Translations under genes and position numbers: made by a program
Part shown: positions 6,137-14,079 of the stretch, in pieces
Position numbering within the stretch: position 1 is the stretch's first letter
Layout of the letters: each line of letters begins with the position of its first letter
DNA from: JANWZL01 sp037445185
GTDB lineage: Bacteria > Pseudomonadota > Gammaproteobacteria > Burkholderiales > Thiobacillaceae
Direction of reading: 5' to 3'
Length of the DNA: 15,712 nucleotides
NCBI GenBank assembly: GCA_037445185.1
Contig: JBBIKZ010000055.1
Location: 1 to 15,712 of the forward strand
The notes under the pieces: generated by a model
The model's database searches: none
Told to the model about the DNA's origin: nothing
The model's input: the letters and a program-made list of their open reading frames with translations, nothing else

Positions 6137-7485
6137 CCACCCTGCTCGCCTTCGTCTTCACCCTGGCCGTGCTGATCGTGGTGCACGAGTACGGGCACTA
6201 CGCCGTCGCCCGCCTGTGTGGCGTGCGCGTGTTGCGCTTCTCGGTCGGCTTCGGCCGCGTCCTGCTGAGCCGGCGTGACCGCAGTGGCACGGAATGGGCC
6301 CTGTCCGCCTTCCCGCTGGGTGGCTATGTCAAGATGCTGGATGAGCGGGAGGGCGACGTCCCGGTCGAGGCGCTGCCCTATGCCTTCAACCGCCAGGGGG
6401 TCTGGAAACGCATCGCCATCGTCGCCGCCGGCCCGGCGGCCAACCTGCTGCTGGCCATCTTGCTCTATTGGTTTCTTTATGCGACGGGCGTGCCCGCCCT
6501 GAAACCCATCCTGGGCGAGCCGCGGCCCGGCACACCCGCCGCCGCGGCCGGTTTCACGAGCGGCGAGGAGGTGACCCGCATCCATGGTGAGCGGGTGGAG
6601 AGCTGGCAGGACCTACACCTGCAATTGCTGCGGCATGGTCTCGGCACGGGCAGCGTCGAGATGGAAACGCGCGACGCGGCCGGCCACATCGCCTTCCGCC
6701 GGCTCGACCTGTCCGGCGTGGACCGGGCCGCCTTCGAGAAGGATCCGCTCGGCCAGCTGGGCCTGAGCCGCTACACCCCTCCCATCGCGCCGGTGATCGG
6801 CGAGTTGCAGCCCGGCGGTGTGGCCCGGCGCGCCGGGCTCGCCAGCGGTGACGTGATCACCGCGGTCAACGGCGAGGCGGTGTCACGCTGGGAGGAGGTG
6901 GTCCAGGCGATCCGAACCCATCCGGGCGTCCCCTTGACCTTGGAATTGCGACGGGAGGGCCGCACCCTGTCGGTGACGTTGACGCCGGAGCGGGTGAACC
7001 AGGGTGGCCAGACCATAGGCCGCATCGGCGCCGGTCCGCGTCTGGACGCGGCGGCATTCCAGGCGCTGCAGACCGATGTGCGCTATCCCCTCCTCCCCGC
7101 CCTGTGGCGCGCGGTGCAGAAGACCTGGGAGCTGGCCACCTTCACCCTGGAGATGCTGGGGCGCATGATCATCGGCCAGGCCTCCCTGCAGAACCTCTCC
7201 GGACCCATCACCATCGCCGATTATGCCGGGCAGAGCGCCAGCGCCGGCCTGGTGCCCTTCGTCACCTTTCTCGCCCTGATCAGCATCAGTCTGGGCGTGC
7301 TCAACCTGCTGCCGGTGCCCATACTGGATGGGGGGCATTTACTGTATTATTCCGCCGAATTGGTCACCGGCCGGCCCGTGTCGGAGCGCATCCAGGAGAT
7401 TGGGCAGCGTGTCGGCGTCTTCCTGATCGTCTTCCTGATGTTCTTGGCCTTATATAACGACCTGTTCAGGCTCTTCTCCCGCTGA
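6133..7485 (+). CDS. rseP: Site-2 zinc metalloprotease RseP
   Basis: RseP is an inner-membrane intramembrane protease. In E. coli it makes the second cut in anti-sigma factor RseA, releasing sigma-E during envelope stress, and clears signal-peptide remnants. The product is 450 residues, the same as E. coli. The zinc motif HEYGH is at 18-22 inside the first membrane segment, and the third ligand D399 is in NLLPVPILDGGH. A second hydrophobic segment lies at about 93-117, two PDZ domains at about 125-205 and 220-288, and two C-terminal membrane helices follow. Placement directly before bamA is conserved in proteobacteria and suits outer-membrane quality control. rseA and rpoE are not in the window. 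Confidence 0.97.
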   Translation: MTTLLAFVFTLAVLIVVHEYGHYAVARLCGVRVLRFSVGFGRVLLSRRDRSGTEWALSAFPLGGYVKMLDEREGDVPVEALPYAFNRQGVWKRIAIVAAGPAANLLLAILLYWFLYATGVPALKPILGEPRPGTPAAAAGFTSGEEVTRIHGERVESWQDLHLQLLRHGLGTGSVEMETRDAAGHIAFRRLDLSGVDRAAFEKDPLGQLGLSRYTPPIAPVIGELQPGGVARRAGLASGDVITAVNGEAVSRWEEVVQAIRTHPGVPLTLELRREGRTLSVTLTPERVNQGGQTIGRIGAGPRLDAAAFQALQTDVRYPLLPALWRAVQKTWELATFTLEMLGRMIIGQASLQNLSGPITIADYAGQSASAGLVPFVTFLALISISLGVLNLLPVPILDGGHLLYYSAELVTGRPVSERIQEIGQRVGVFLIVFLMFLALYNDLFRLFSR

Positions 7486-7489
7486 TTCG

Positions 7490-9811
7490 ATGAGAATAAG
7501 AACACTGCCGCTCGTCCTTGCCCTCGTCGCCAGTCAAGCGCACGCCTTCGAACCCTTTCAGGTCAGGGACATCCGGGTCGAGGGCATCCAGCGGACCGAG
7601 GCCGGCACCGTTTTCAGCTATCTGCCGGTCAAGGTCGGCGACACCCTGAACCCGGACCGCGCCGCTGCCGCGCTGAAGGCCCTCTATGCCACCGGTTTCT
7701 TCAAGGATGTGCGGCTGGAGGTGGACAACGGCGTGCTCATCGTCTTCGTCGAGGAGCGCCCCGCCATCGCCCAGATCGGTTTCACCGGCATGAAGGAGTT
7801 CCCCAAGGATGACATCCTCAAGAGCCTCAAGGAACTGGGGCTCGCCGAAGGGCGCATCATGGACCAGGCGCTGCTGGACAAGGCGGCGCAGGAGCTCAAG
7901 CGCCAGTATTTCAACCGCGGCATGTACGCCACCGAGGTCAACGTTCGACTCTCCCCTTTGGAGCGCAACCGCACGGCGATCACCTTCGAGGTCAGCGAGG
8001 GCGAGGTGGCCAAGATCCGCGGCATCAACATCATTGGCGCCACGGCTTTCAGCGAGAAAGAACTGCTCAAGCTGTTCACCCTCACCACACCGGGGTGGCT
8101 GACCTGGTTCACCAAGAACGATCAGTACTCGCGGCAGAAACTGTCGGCGGACCTCGAGGCCCTGCGCAGCCACTACCAGAATCGGGGCTACCTGGAATTC
8201 GCCATCGAATCGACCCAGGTCGCCATCACGCCGGACAAGAAGGACATCTACATCACCATCAACATCAAGGAGGGCGAACGCTACAAGGTGTCCGAGGTCA
8301 AGTTCGCCGGCAACCTGCCCATGCCCGAGGCAGAACTGAGGGGTCTGGTGAGCCTCAAGGCGAGCGACTTCTTCTCGCGCGAACAGCTGAACGAATCGAT
8401 CAGTCGCATCGGCGACCGCCTTGGCAATGACGGTTACGCCTTCGCCAACGTGAATGCCGCACCCGAGCTGGACAAAGACAGACGCGAGGTCGGCCTGACC
8501 CTGCTCCTGGACCCCGGTCGCAAGGTCTATGTCAGGCGCATCAACATCAGCGGCAACACCCGCACGCGCGACGAGGTGATCCGTCGCGAGTTGAGACAGC
8601 TCGAGGGCAGCCTCTACGCCGCCGACAAGATCAAGCGCTCCAAGGAACGCATCGAACGCCTCGGCTACTTCAGCGACATCAATCTGGAAACCCCAGTCGT
8701 CCCCGAGGCCACCGATCAGGTCGACCTCGACCTGTCCGTGACCGAGCGGGCCACCGGCAACCTGATGCTGGGTGCCGGGTTTTCCAGTTCCGAGGGACTG
8801 GTCCTGTCGGCGTCGGTCTCGCAGAACAACCTCTTCGGCACCGGCAACCGGCTCGCCGCCCAGATCAACAGCGGCAGCGTCAACACCGTCTATGCCCTGT
8901 CCTTCACCAACCCCTATTTCACCAAGGACGGCGTCAGCCTGGGCTACGACCTGTATCGGCGGGACGTGGACACCGGCACCCTGGACGCGGTCTCCGAGTA
9001 CAGCACCTCCACCCTCGGCGCCGGCCTGCGTCTGGGTTTACCGCTGACCGAGCTGGATGCCCTGCAGCTCGGGGCCGCCCTGGAGCGCTACGCGCTCAGC
9101 CTCACCGGCCAGAGCCCCAATCGATACAAGCAGTTCGCCATCGCCTTCGGCGGCAACGCGAGCGGTGTGACCACCGACTCCCTGAGGTTGGACCTCGGCT
9201 GGGCGCGTGACAGCCGGGACAGCCTGCTCTACCCCACCCAAGGCACGCTGCACCGGGTGTACGGCGAGGTGGGCACGCCGGTGGGCGATTTGAAATACTA
9301 CAAGCTGTCGTATCAATACCAGTGGTGGAAACCGCTCGCGCCCGGCTGGAGCCTCATGCTCAACGGCGAGATCGGCTGGGGCGGCGGCTACGGCGGCAAG
9401 CCCCTGCCCTTCTTCCGCAACTACTTCGCCGGCGGCATAGGCTCGGTGCGCGGTTTCGATTCGGGTACGCTGGGGCCGCAGGATCTGGACAGTGCCGGCA
9501 ACCCCTTCTCCCTCGGCGGCGACAAGCGACTCGTCGGCAATGCCGAGCTCTACTTTCCGGTGCCCGGCGCCGGCAAGGACAAGAGCCTGCGCCTGAGCGC
9601 CTTCATCGATGCCGGCGGCGTGTGGGGTCCGGGCGACCACAAGGGACGCTACGAAAAGCTCTCCTTGAGCGAGCTGCGCTATTCTGGTGGTGTAGCGGTG
9701 ACCTGGTATTCGCCCTTCGGCCCGATCAAGCTGTCGCTCGCCGCCCCCTTCAAGACCCAGCCTGATGACAAGAGGCAGACCTTCCAGTTCCAGCTGGGCA
9801 ACGTATTCTGA
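7490..9811 (+). CDS. bamA: Outer membrane protein assembly factor BamA
   Basis: BamA is the core of the BAM complex that folds beta-barrel proteins into the outer membrane. A signal peptide spans residues 1-19 (MRIRTLPLVLALVASQAHA, then FEPF). Five POTRA repeats follow; the fifth starts near 345 with KVYVRRINISGNTRTRDEVIRREL. The barrel occupies roughly 420-773. VRGF at 653-656 is the conserved loop-6 motif, and the chain ends in a C-terminal F (QFQLGNVF) typical of outer-membrane barrels. At 773 residues it is about 37 shorter than E. coli BamA, probably through shorter barrel loops. The ATG lies four bases after rseP stops; the Shine-Dalgarno is weak. Confidence 0.98.
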   Translation: MRIRTLPLVLALVASQAHAFEPFQVRDIRVEGIQRTEAGTVFSYLPVKVGDTLNPDRAAAALKALYATGFFKDVRLEVDNGVLIVFVEERPAIAQIGFTGMKEFPKDDILKSLKELGLAEGRIMDQALLDKAAQELKRQYFNRGMYATEVNVRLSPLERNRTAITFEVSEGEVAKIRGINIIGATAFSEKELLKLFTLTTPGWLTWFTKNDQYSRQKLSADLEALRSHYQNRGYLEFAIESTQVAITPDKKDIYITINIKEGERYKVSEVKFAGNLPMPEAELRGLVSLKASDFFSREQLNESISRIGDRLGNDGYAFANVNAAPELDKDRREVGLTLLLDPGRKVYVRRINISGNTRTRDEVIRRELRQLEGSLYAADKIKRSKERIERLGYFSDINLETPVVPEATDQVDLDLSVTERATGNLMLGAGFSSSEGLVLSASVSQNNLFGTGNRLAAQINSGSVNTVYALSFTNPYFTKDGVSLGYDLYRRDVDTGTLDAVSEYSTSTLGAGLRLGLPLTELDALQLGAALERYALSLTGQSPNRYKQFAIAFGGNASGVTTDSLRLDLGWARDSRDSLLYPTQGTLHRVYGEVGTPVGDLKYYKLSYQYQWWKPLAPGWSLMLNGEIGWGGGYGGKPLPFFRNYFAGGIGSVRGFDSGTLGPQDLDSAGNPFSLGGDKRLVGNAELYFPVPGAGKDKSLRLSAFIDAGGVWGPGDHKGRYEKLSLSELRYSGGVAVTWYSPFGPIKLSLAAPFKTQPDDKRQTFQFQLGNVF

Positions 9812-9820
9812 GGACCTGAC

Positions 9821-10312
9821 ATGAAAGCGATGTTGTACGTCTTCCTGTTCGCGCTTCTCGGCACCGGCTCGGTCTGGGCCAACGACGTCAAGATCGGCTT
9901 CGTCAACACCGATCGCATCTTCCGCGAGTCGCAACTGGCCATCCGTGCCCAGAAGAAGCTCGAACGGGAATTCTCCGCCCGCGAACAGGAGATCCAGAAG
10001 CAGATCAAGCAGGCCAGGGATCTACAGGCCTTCATCGAAAAGGAGGGCCTGACCTTGTCCGAGGCCGACCGGGCCAAGCGCGAACGGGATCTCGCCAACC
10101 TCAACCGCGACATCCAGCGCGCGCAGCGGGAGTTCCGCGAGGACCTCAACCAGCGCAAGAACGAGGAATTCGCGGCGGTGCACGAACGGGCGCGCAAGGC
10201 CATCTTCGAGCTGGCGGAAAAAGAGAAGTTCGATCTGATCCTGGAGAACGTGGTCTACGCCAGCAACCGGGTGGACATCACCGACCGCGTCATCAAGGCG
10301 TTGGATCGCTGA
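9821..10312 (+). CDS. skp: Periplasmic chaperone Skp (OmpH family)
   Basis: Skp is a trimeric periplasmic chaperone that carries unfolded outer-membrane proteins towards BamA. The 163-residue protein (E. coli 161) has a signal peptide at about 1-20 ending VWA, then NDVKIGFVNTDRIFRES, the usual first strand and helix. A long charged segment rich in K, E, R and Q (about 45-130) can form the coiled-coil tentacles. The C-terminal segment KFDLILENVVYASNRVDITDRVI matches the family's trimerisation core. TGAGGA overlapping the bamA stop serves as ribosome binding site. Its place between bamA and lpxD is the canonical order. Confidence 0.95.
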   Translation: MKAMLYVFLFALLGTGSVWANDVKIGFVNTDRIFRESQLAIRAQKKLEREFSAREQEIQKQIKQARDLQAFIEKEGLTLSEADRAKRERDLANLNRDIQRAQREFREDLNQRKNEEFAAVHERARKAIFELAEKEKFDLILENVVYASNRVDITDRVIKALDR

Positions 10313-10319
10313 GCGGCCC

Positions 10320-11369
10320 ATGTCCGTGAGCGGTTTGACCGTGGCGGAACTGCAGGCCCGCCTGGGGGGGGTCATCCAGGGTGACCCATCCGTGCGGCTC
10401 GTCGGCGCCGCCTCCCTGCAGCGGGCGGGGACGGATCAACTTGGTTTTGCCCTGGGCAAGAAGCAGCTGGAGGCGGCGCGGGCATCTGCTGCCGGGGCGC
10501 TGATCATCGGCCCCGAGCTGGCGGATGCCCTCCCCGGCCGCACCTGCCTCGTCGCGGCGCATCCGCATGCCACCTTCGCCCGTGCCCTCGCCCTGCTCTA
10601 TCCCCCCGCTGCCGCCGAACCAGGTGTCCACCCCAGCGCCAGCGTGCACGCGAGTGCGCGCATCGGCGCCGGGGTCAGCATCGGGCCCGGATGTGTGATC
10701 GGGGCGGACGTGACGATCGGTGAGCGCTGTCGGCTGGGCCCCCATTGCGTGCTGGGCGAGGGCGTCAGGCTGGGCGCGGATTGCCTGTTGCATGCCCATG
10801 TCACCGTCTGCCATGGCTGCCTGCTGGGCGAGCGCGTCATCCTGCACCCCGGCTGCGTCATCGGCTCGGACGGCTTCGGCAATGCCCTAGAAGACGGTCG
10901 CTGGGTCAAGATCCCGCAGATCGGCCGGGTGGTGATCGGCGACGACACCGAGATCGGCGCCAACACCACGATAGACCGCGGCACCCTGGACGATACCGTG
11001 ATCGGCAGCGGGGTGCGCATCGACAACCTGGTGCAGATCGCGCACAACTGTGTCATCGGTGACCACACCGCCATTGCCGGCTGCGCCGGCATCGCCGGCT
11101 CGACCAAGATCGGCCGCCACTGCATGATCGGCGGTGCGGCCATGATCCTGGGGCACATCGAGATCGGCGACCATGTCACCGTCTCCGGCGCCTCCTTCAT
11201 CGGCAAGTCCATACGCCAGCCCGGCGTCTACACCTCCACCCAGCCGCACATGCCGCACGCGGAATGGTTGCGCAACGCCGCGCAGCTTCGCCACCTGGAC
11301 GAGATGCGCGAGCGCATCCGTGCTCTGGAGCGCCGTCTCGACGCGCTGCAAACCGCCGCCTCGCGCTGA
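10320..11369 (+). CDS. lpxD: UDP-3-O-acylglucosamine N-acyltransferase
   Basis: LpxD adds the second 3-hydroxyacyl chain, from acyl-ACP, to UDP-3-O-acylglucosamine in lipid A synthesis. The 349-residue protein has the N-terminal uridine-binding domain (1-100, LTVAELQARLGGVIQGD). A long left-handed beta-helix of hexapeptide repeats covers about 102-290, and a C-terminal helix (about 320-345) suits homotrimer formation. The catalytic histidine is H242 in VQIAHNCVIG, matching H239 of E. coli, and the conserved IGSDGFG and TTIDRGTLDDT segments are present. It begins 7 bases after skp. The Shine-Dalgarno (TGAGCGG) is poor. Confidence 0.97.
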   Translation: MSVSGLTVAELQARLGGVIQGDPSVRLVGAASLQRAGTDQLGFALGKKQLEAARASAAGALIIGPELADALPGRTCLVAAHPHATFARALALLYPPAAAEPGVHPSASVHASARIGAGVSIGPGCVIGADVTIGERCRLGPHCVLGEGVRLGADCLLHAHVTVCHGCLLGERVILHPGCVIGSDGFGNALEDGRWVKIPQIGRVVIGDDTEIGANTTIDRGTLDDTVIGSGVRIDNLVQIAHNCVIGDHTAIAGCAGIAGSTKIGRHCMIGGAAMILGHIEIGDHVTVSGASFIGKSIRQPGVYTSTQPHMPHAEWLRNAAQLRHLDEMRERIRALERRLDALQTAASR

Positions 11370-11445
11370 CGGATCACTCACTTGCAACACGCATCGCCGA
11401 TAATGGCGCGTCCCGCCTGAGCCCATAACCGATACCTGACCCGCC

Positions 11446-11883
11446 ATGGACATCACCGAGATCATGCGGCACCTGCCGCACCGTTACCCGCTGCTGTTGG
11501 TGGACCGCGTCCTGGAGCTCGTGCCGGGCGAGTCCGTCACCGCCATCAAGAACGTCACCATCAACGAGCCCTTCTTCCCCGGGCACTTTCCCCATCACCC
11601 CATCATGCCCGGCGTGCTCATCATCGAGGCGCTCGCCCAGGCGGCCGGCTTGCTGGCCTTCGCGTCCTCGGGCAAGGAGGCGGGCGCCGACTCGGTCATC
11701 TACTTCGTCGGTATCGACAACGCCCGCTTCAAGCGCCCGGTCCTGCCGGGCGACCAGTTGCGCCTCGAGGCCCGCATCACCCGCCACACACGCGGCATCT
11801 GGAAATTCGACGCCAGGGCCCGCGTGGATGGTCAGACGGCCTGCGAGGCCGAGCTCATGTGCACCCTCAGGGATCTCGCCTGA
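11446..11883 (+). CDS. fabZ: 3-hydroxyacyl-ACP dehydratase FabZ
   Basis: FabZ removes water from 3-hydroxyacyl-ACP in fatty acid elongation and thus competes with LpxA and LpxD for the same substrates, which explains its place among lpx genes. The 145-residue hotdog-fold protein has LPHRYPLLLVDRV (10-22), EPFFPGHFPHHPIMPGVLIIEALAQ (41-65) with the catalytic pair H47 and E61, and FKRPVLPGDQL near the C-terminus. No clear Shine-Dalgarno is seen in the 76-base gap after lpxD; the ATG is fixed by homologue length. Confidence 0.97.
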   Translation: MDITEIMRHLPHRYPLLLVDRVLELVPGESVTAIKNVTINEPFFPGHFPHHPIMPGVLIIEALAQAAGLLAFASSGKEAGADSVIYFVGIDNARFKRPVLPGDQLRLEARITRHTRGIWKFDARARVDGQTACEAELMCTLRDLA

Positions 11884-11947
11884 GGCGGTTGGGGGCGATC
11901 GTGTGCCGGGCATGCTCACTCCCCACCGTGCGGGTTCAGTCCTGACC

Positions 11948-11969
11948 GTGGCGCATCGGACCACGCCAC
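11948..11969 (+). promoter_or_regulatory. Inverted repeat just before the lpxA start
   Basis: GTGGCG (11948-11953) pairs perfectly with CGCCAC (11964-11969) around a 10-base loop. An alternative pairing, CGTGG with CCACG, uses overlapping bases. It ends four bases before the lpxA ATG, which has no Shine-Dalgarno sequence, so a stem here would sit in the ribosome's footprint. No T-run follows, so it is not an intrinsic terminator. The role is unknown; chance pairing in GC-rich sequence is possible. Confidence 0.35.
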
Positions 11970-11973
11970 TCGC

Positions 11974-12744
11974 ATGATCCACCCAACGCCCATCGTGCAT
12001 CCCGGCGCCCGGATCGGGCGCAACGTCCGCATCGGCGCCTACAGCCTGATCGGCGAACACGTCGAGATCGGCGACGATTGCGAGATCGGCCCTCACGCCG
12101 TGATCACCGGCCACACCCGCATCGGACGCGGCAACCGCATCTTCCAGTTCGTCAGCCTCGGCGATGTGCCGCAGGACAAGAAGTACGCGGGCGAGCCGAC
12201 CCGGCTGGAGATCGGCGACGGCAACACCATCCGCGAGTTCTGCACCTTCAATACCGGCACCGTGCAGGGTCTTGGCGTCACCCGCATCGGGCACCACAAC
12301 TGGATCATGGCCTACGTGCACATCGCGCACGACTGTGTGGTCGGCAACCATACCATCTTCGCCAACAACGCCACCCTGGCCGGCCATGTCGTCGTCGGCG
12401 ATTACGCCATCCTGGGCGGTTTCACCGGCGTGCACCAGTTCTGCCGCATTGGCGCCCATGTCATCACCGGCATCGCCTCGGTGGTGCGCCAGGACATCCC
12501 CCCCTATATCACCGCCGCCGGCAACCCGGCCGTGCCCCACGGCATCAACAGCGAGGGTCTCAAACGTCGTGGATTCAGCGCGGACACACTCAGCGCGCTC
12601 AAGCGTGCCTACAAGCTGCTCTACCGCTCTGGCCTGAGTCTGGCGGAGGCCCGCCTGGCCATCGAGGCAGAGGCGCAGACGCATCCCGAGCTCAACCTGC
12701 TGGCCGACTTCCTGGCCGTCCCGGGACGGGGCATCATCCGGTGA
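11974..12744 (+). CDS. lpxA: UDP-N-acetylglucosamine acyltransferase
   Basis: LpxA transfers a 3-hydroxyacyl chain from ACP to the 3-OH of UDP-GlcNAc, the first step of lipid A synthesis. The 256-residue protein (E. coli 262) opens with MIHPTPIVHPGARIG and continues as a hexapeptide-repeat beta-helix. It has the KYAGEPTRLEIGDGNTIREFCT block and the catalytic HIAHD (H116, H119; H119 matches E. coli H125). NNATLAGHV and GGFTGVHQFCRIGAHV follow, then a C-terminal helical domain with GLKRRGFS. Its stop shares a base with the lpxB ATG (TGATG). A 90-base gap separates it from fabZ. Which acyl length it prefers cannot be told by eye. Confidence 0.97.
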   Translation: MIHPTPIVHPGARIGRNVRIGAYSLIGEHVEIGDDCEIGPHAVITGHTRIGRGNRIFQFVSLGDVPQDKKYAGEPTRLEIGDGNTIREFCTFNTGTVQGLGVTRIGHHNWIMAYVHIAHDCVVGNHTIFANNATLAGHVVVGDYAILGGFTGVHQFCRIGAHVITGIASVVRQDIPPYITAAGNPAVPHGINSEGLKRRGFSADTLSALKRAYKLLYRSGLSLAEARLAIEAEAQTHPELNLLADFLAVPGRGIIR

Positions 12745-13961
12745 TGGGTGCGCGGCTATGGGGCAGGGTCTCCCTCCCTGCCGCCGGATCTGCAGCGGCT
12801 GCGGCTACTCTCTCTTCTTCCCCCTATGGCCGACCGGTTGCCATTGTCGCCGGCGAGGCCTCGGGGGACCAGCTCGGCAGCCTGCTCATCAGGTCCGTGC
12901 ACGACGCCGGTCTGCCCGCGCGCTTCTATGGCATCGCCGGCCCGCGCATGCAGGCGGCGGGGGCCACCAGCCTGTACGACATGCAGACCCTATCGGTGCG
13001 CGGCTACGTCGAGGCCTTGTCCGGTCTGCACCGCATTCTGGCGATCCGGCGGGACTTGAAGCGCAGGCTGCTCGCCTCACCGCCGCGGCTGTTCATCGGG
13101 GTGGATGCACCCGACTTCAATCTCGCCTTGGAGGCGGACCTCAAGCGCGCAGGCATCCCCACCGTGCAGTTCGTCGCACCGACGGTCTGGGCCTGGCGCG
13201 CGAGCCGCATCGAACAGGTGCGCAAGGCCGTCTCCCATCTGCTGCTGATCTTCCCCTTCGAGGAGGAGATCTATCGTCAGGCCGGCATCCCCGCCACCTA
13301 TGTCGGTCACCCCCTCGCCCACGCCCTGCCGCCGCCCGATCGTCCGGCTGCCCGCGACAAGCTCGCCCTGTCGCCACAGGCGCAGTACGTGGCCCTCCTT
13401 CCCGGCAGCCGGCAGAGCGAATTGAGGCTGCTCGGGCGACTATTCGTCGAGACGGCCAGGCACGTCCATGCCGAACGTCCGGAGGTCGGTTTCCTCGTTC
13501 CCCTGATCAGCCGGGAGACCAAACGGCTGTTCGAGCAGGCCCTGCACGAGGCCGGGGCGCAGGCGCTGCCGCTGCGCCTGCTCTTCGGCCATGCCCACGA
13601 CGCCCTGCAGGCTGCCGATGCGGCCCTGGTGGCCTCGGGCACGGCCACCATGGAGGCCATGCTGCTTGGCTGCCCGCATGTGATTACCTATCGCGTGCCC
13701 TGGTTGACCTACCAGATCATGCAGCGGCAGGCCTATCTGCCCTATGTCGGCATGCCCAACATCCTGGCCGGTCGCTTCATCGTACCGGAACTGCTGCAGG
13801 CCAAGGCCAGGCCGGAGGCCCTCGCCCAGGCCCTGCTCGACCTGCTCAGCGATGCCCAGGCGCGACGGACCATGCTTGCCGAATTCGATCGCTTGCGCGG
13901 TGAGTTGAGGCGGGACACCCCCCGTCTCATCGCCGAGACCCTCGCGCCTTACCTGGCATGA
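12744..13961 (+). CDS. lpxB: Lipid A disaccharide synthase
   Basis: LpxB joins UDP-2,3-diacylglucosamine and lipid X into the disaccharide backbone of lipid A, at the inner membrane; it is a GT-B glycosyltransferase. Family blocks are VAIVAGEASGDQLG (32-45), GPRMQAAG, GVDAPDFN, APTVWAWRASR, YVGHPLA, LPGSRQSEL and ASGTATMEAML. The ATG overlaps the lpxA stop. From this start the protein is 405 residues (E. coli 382), with an Ala/Ser-rich extension of about 28 residues before the first family block. No other in-frame start lies between. The stretch encoding the extension also holds a perfect 7-bp hairpin (12762-12768 with 12776-12782), so it may really be untranslated; see findings. Confidence 0.95.
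   Translation: MGARLWGRVSLPAAGSAAAAATLSSSPYGRPVAIVAGEASGDQLGSLLIRSVHDAGLPARFYGIAGPRMQAAGATSLYDMQTLSVRGYVEALSGLHRILAIRRDLKRRLLASPPRLFIGVDAPDFNLALEADLKRAGIPTVQFVAPTVWAWRASRIEQVRKAVSHLLLIFPFEEEIYRQAGIPATYVGHPLAHALPPPDRPAARDKLALSPQAQYVALLPGSRQSELRLLGRLFVETARHVHAERPEVGFLVPLISRETKRLFEQALHEAGAQALPLRLLFGHAHDALQAADAALVASGTATMEAMLLGCPHVITYRVPWLTYQIMQRQAYLPYVGMPNILAGRFIVPELLQAKARPEALAQALLDLLSDAQARRTMLAEFDRLRGELRRDTPRLIAETLAPYLA
12762..12782 (+). other. Perfect hairpin at the 5' end of lpxB
   Basis: GGCAGGG (12762-12768) pairs with CCCTGCC (12776-12782) around a 7-base loop, all G-C and A-T pairs. It begins 16 bases after the lpxB ATG and falls within the atypical N-terminal extension. The position is consistent with an intergenic or translational-control stem rather than constrained protein sequence. 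No T-run follows. Confidence 0.4.
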
Positions 13962-14079
13962 AATAGCCTCCTGCTTCGCTGCCTGCCTCTCCACCCGACG
14001 GCAAGTTCGATGGGTTTGTAGCGGCGCGGTGCACCGTGGCGGCAGTGGGTGAGGACGTTGTGGGCTGATACCTGTTCGC

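Noticed and set aside
7420..7470. AT-rich TATATAAC near the end of rseP as a promoter for bamA
   Set aside because: No -35 at 16-18 bases and no sigma-E-like GGAACTT/TCTAA pair; the bases encode conserved C-terminal residues of RseP.
11380..11410. GATAAT (11399-11404) with TTGCAA upstream as an internal promoter before fabZ
   Set aside because: The spacer is only 11 bases, too short, and GATAAT is also the loop of a small CGCC/GGCG hairpin; evidence is too weak.
12078..12743. Open frame continuous upstream of lpxB, giving a 627-residue protein
   Set aside because: The upstream part is an out-of-frame reading of lpxA with Arg/His-rich sequence; the lpxA frame is clearly the coding one.
14027..14036. 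Palindrome CGGTGCACCG between lpxB and rnhB
   Set aside because: No loop to form a hairpin, no T-run and no nearby promoter; single occurrence in a GC-rich spacer.
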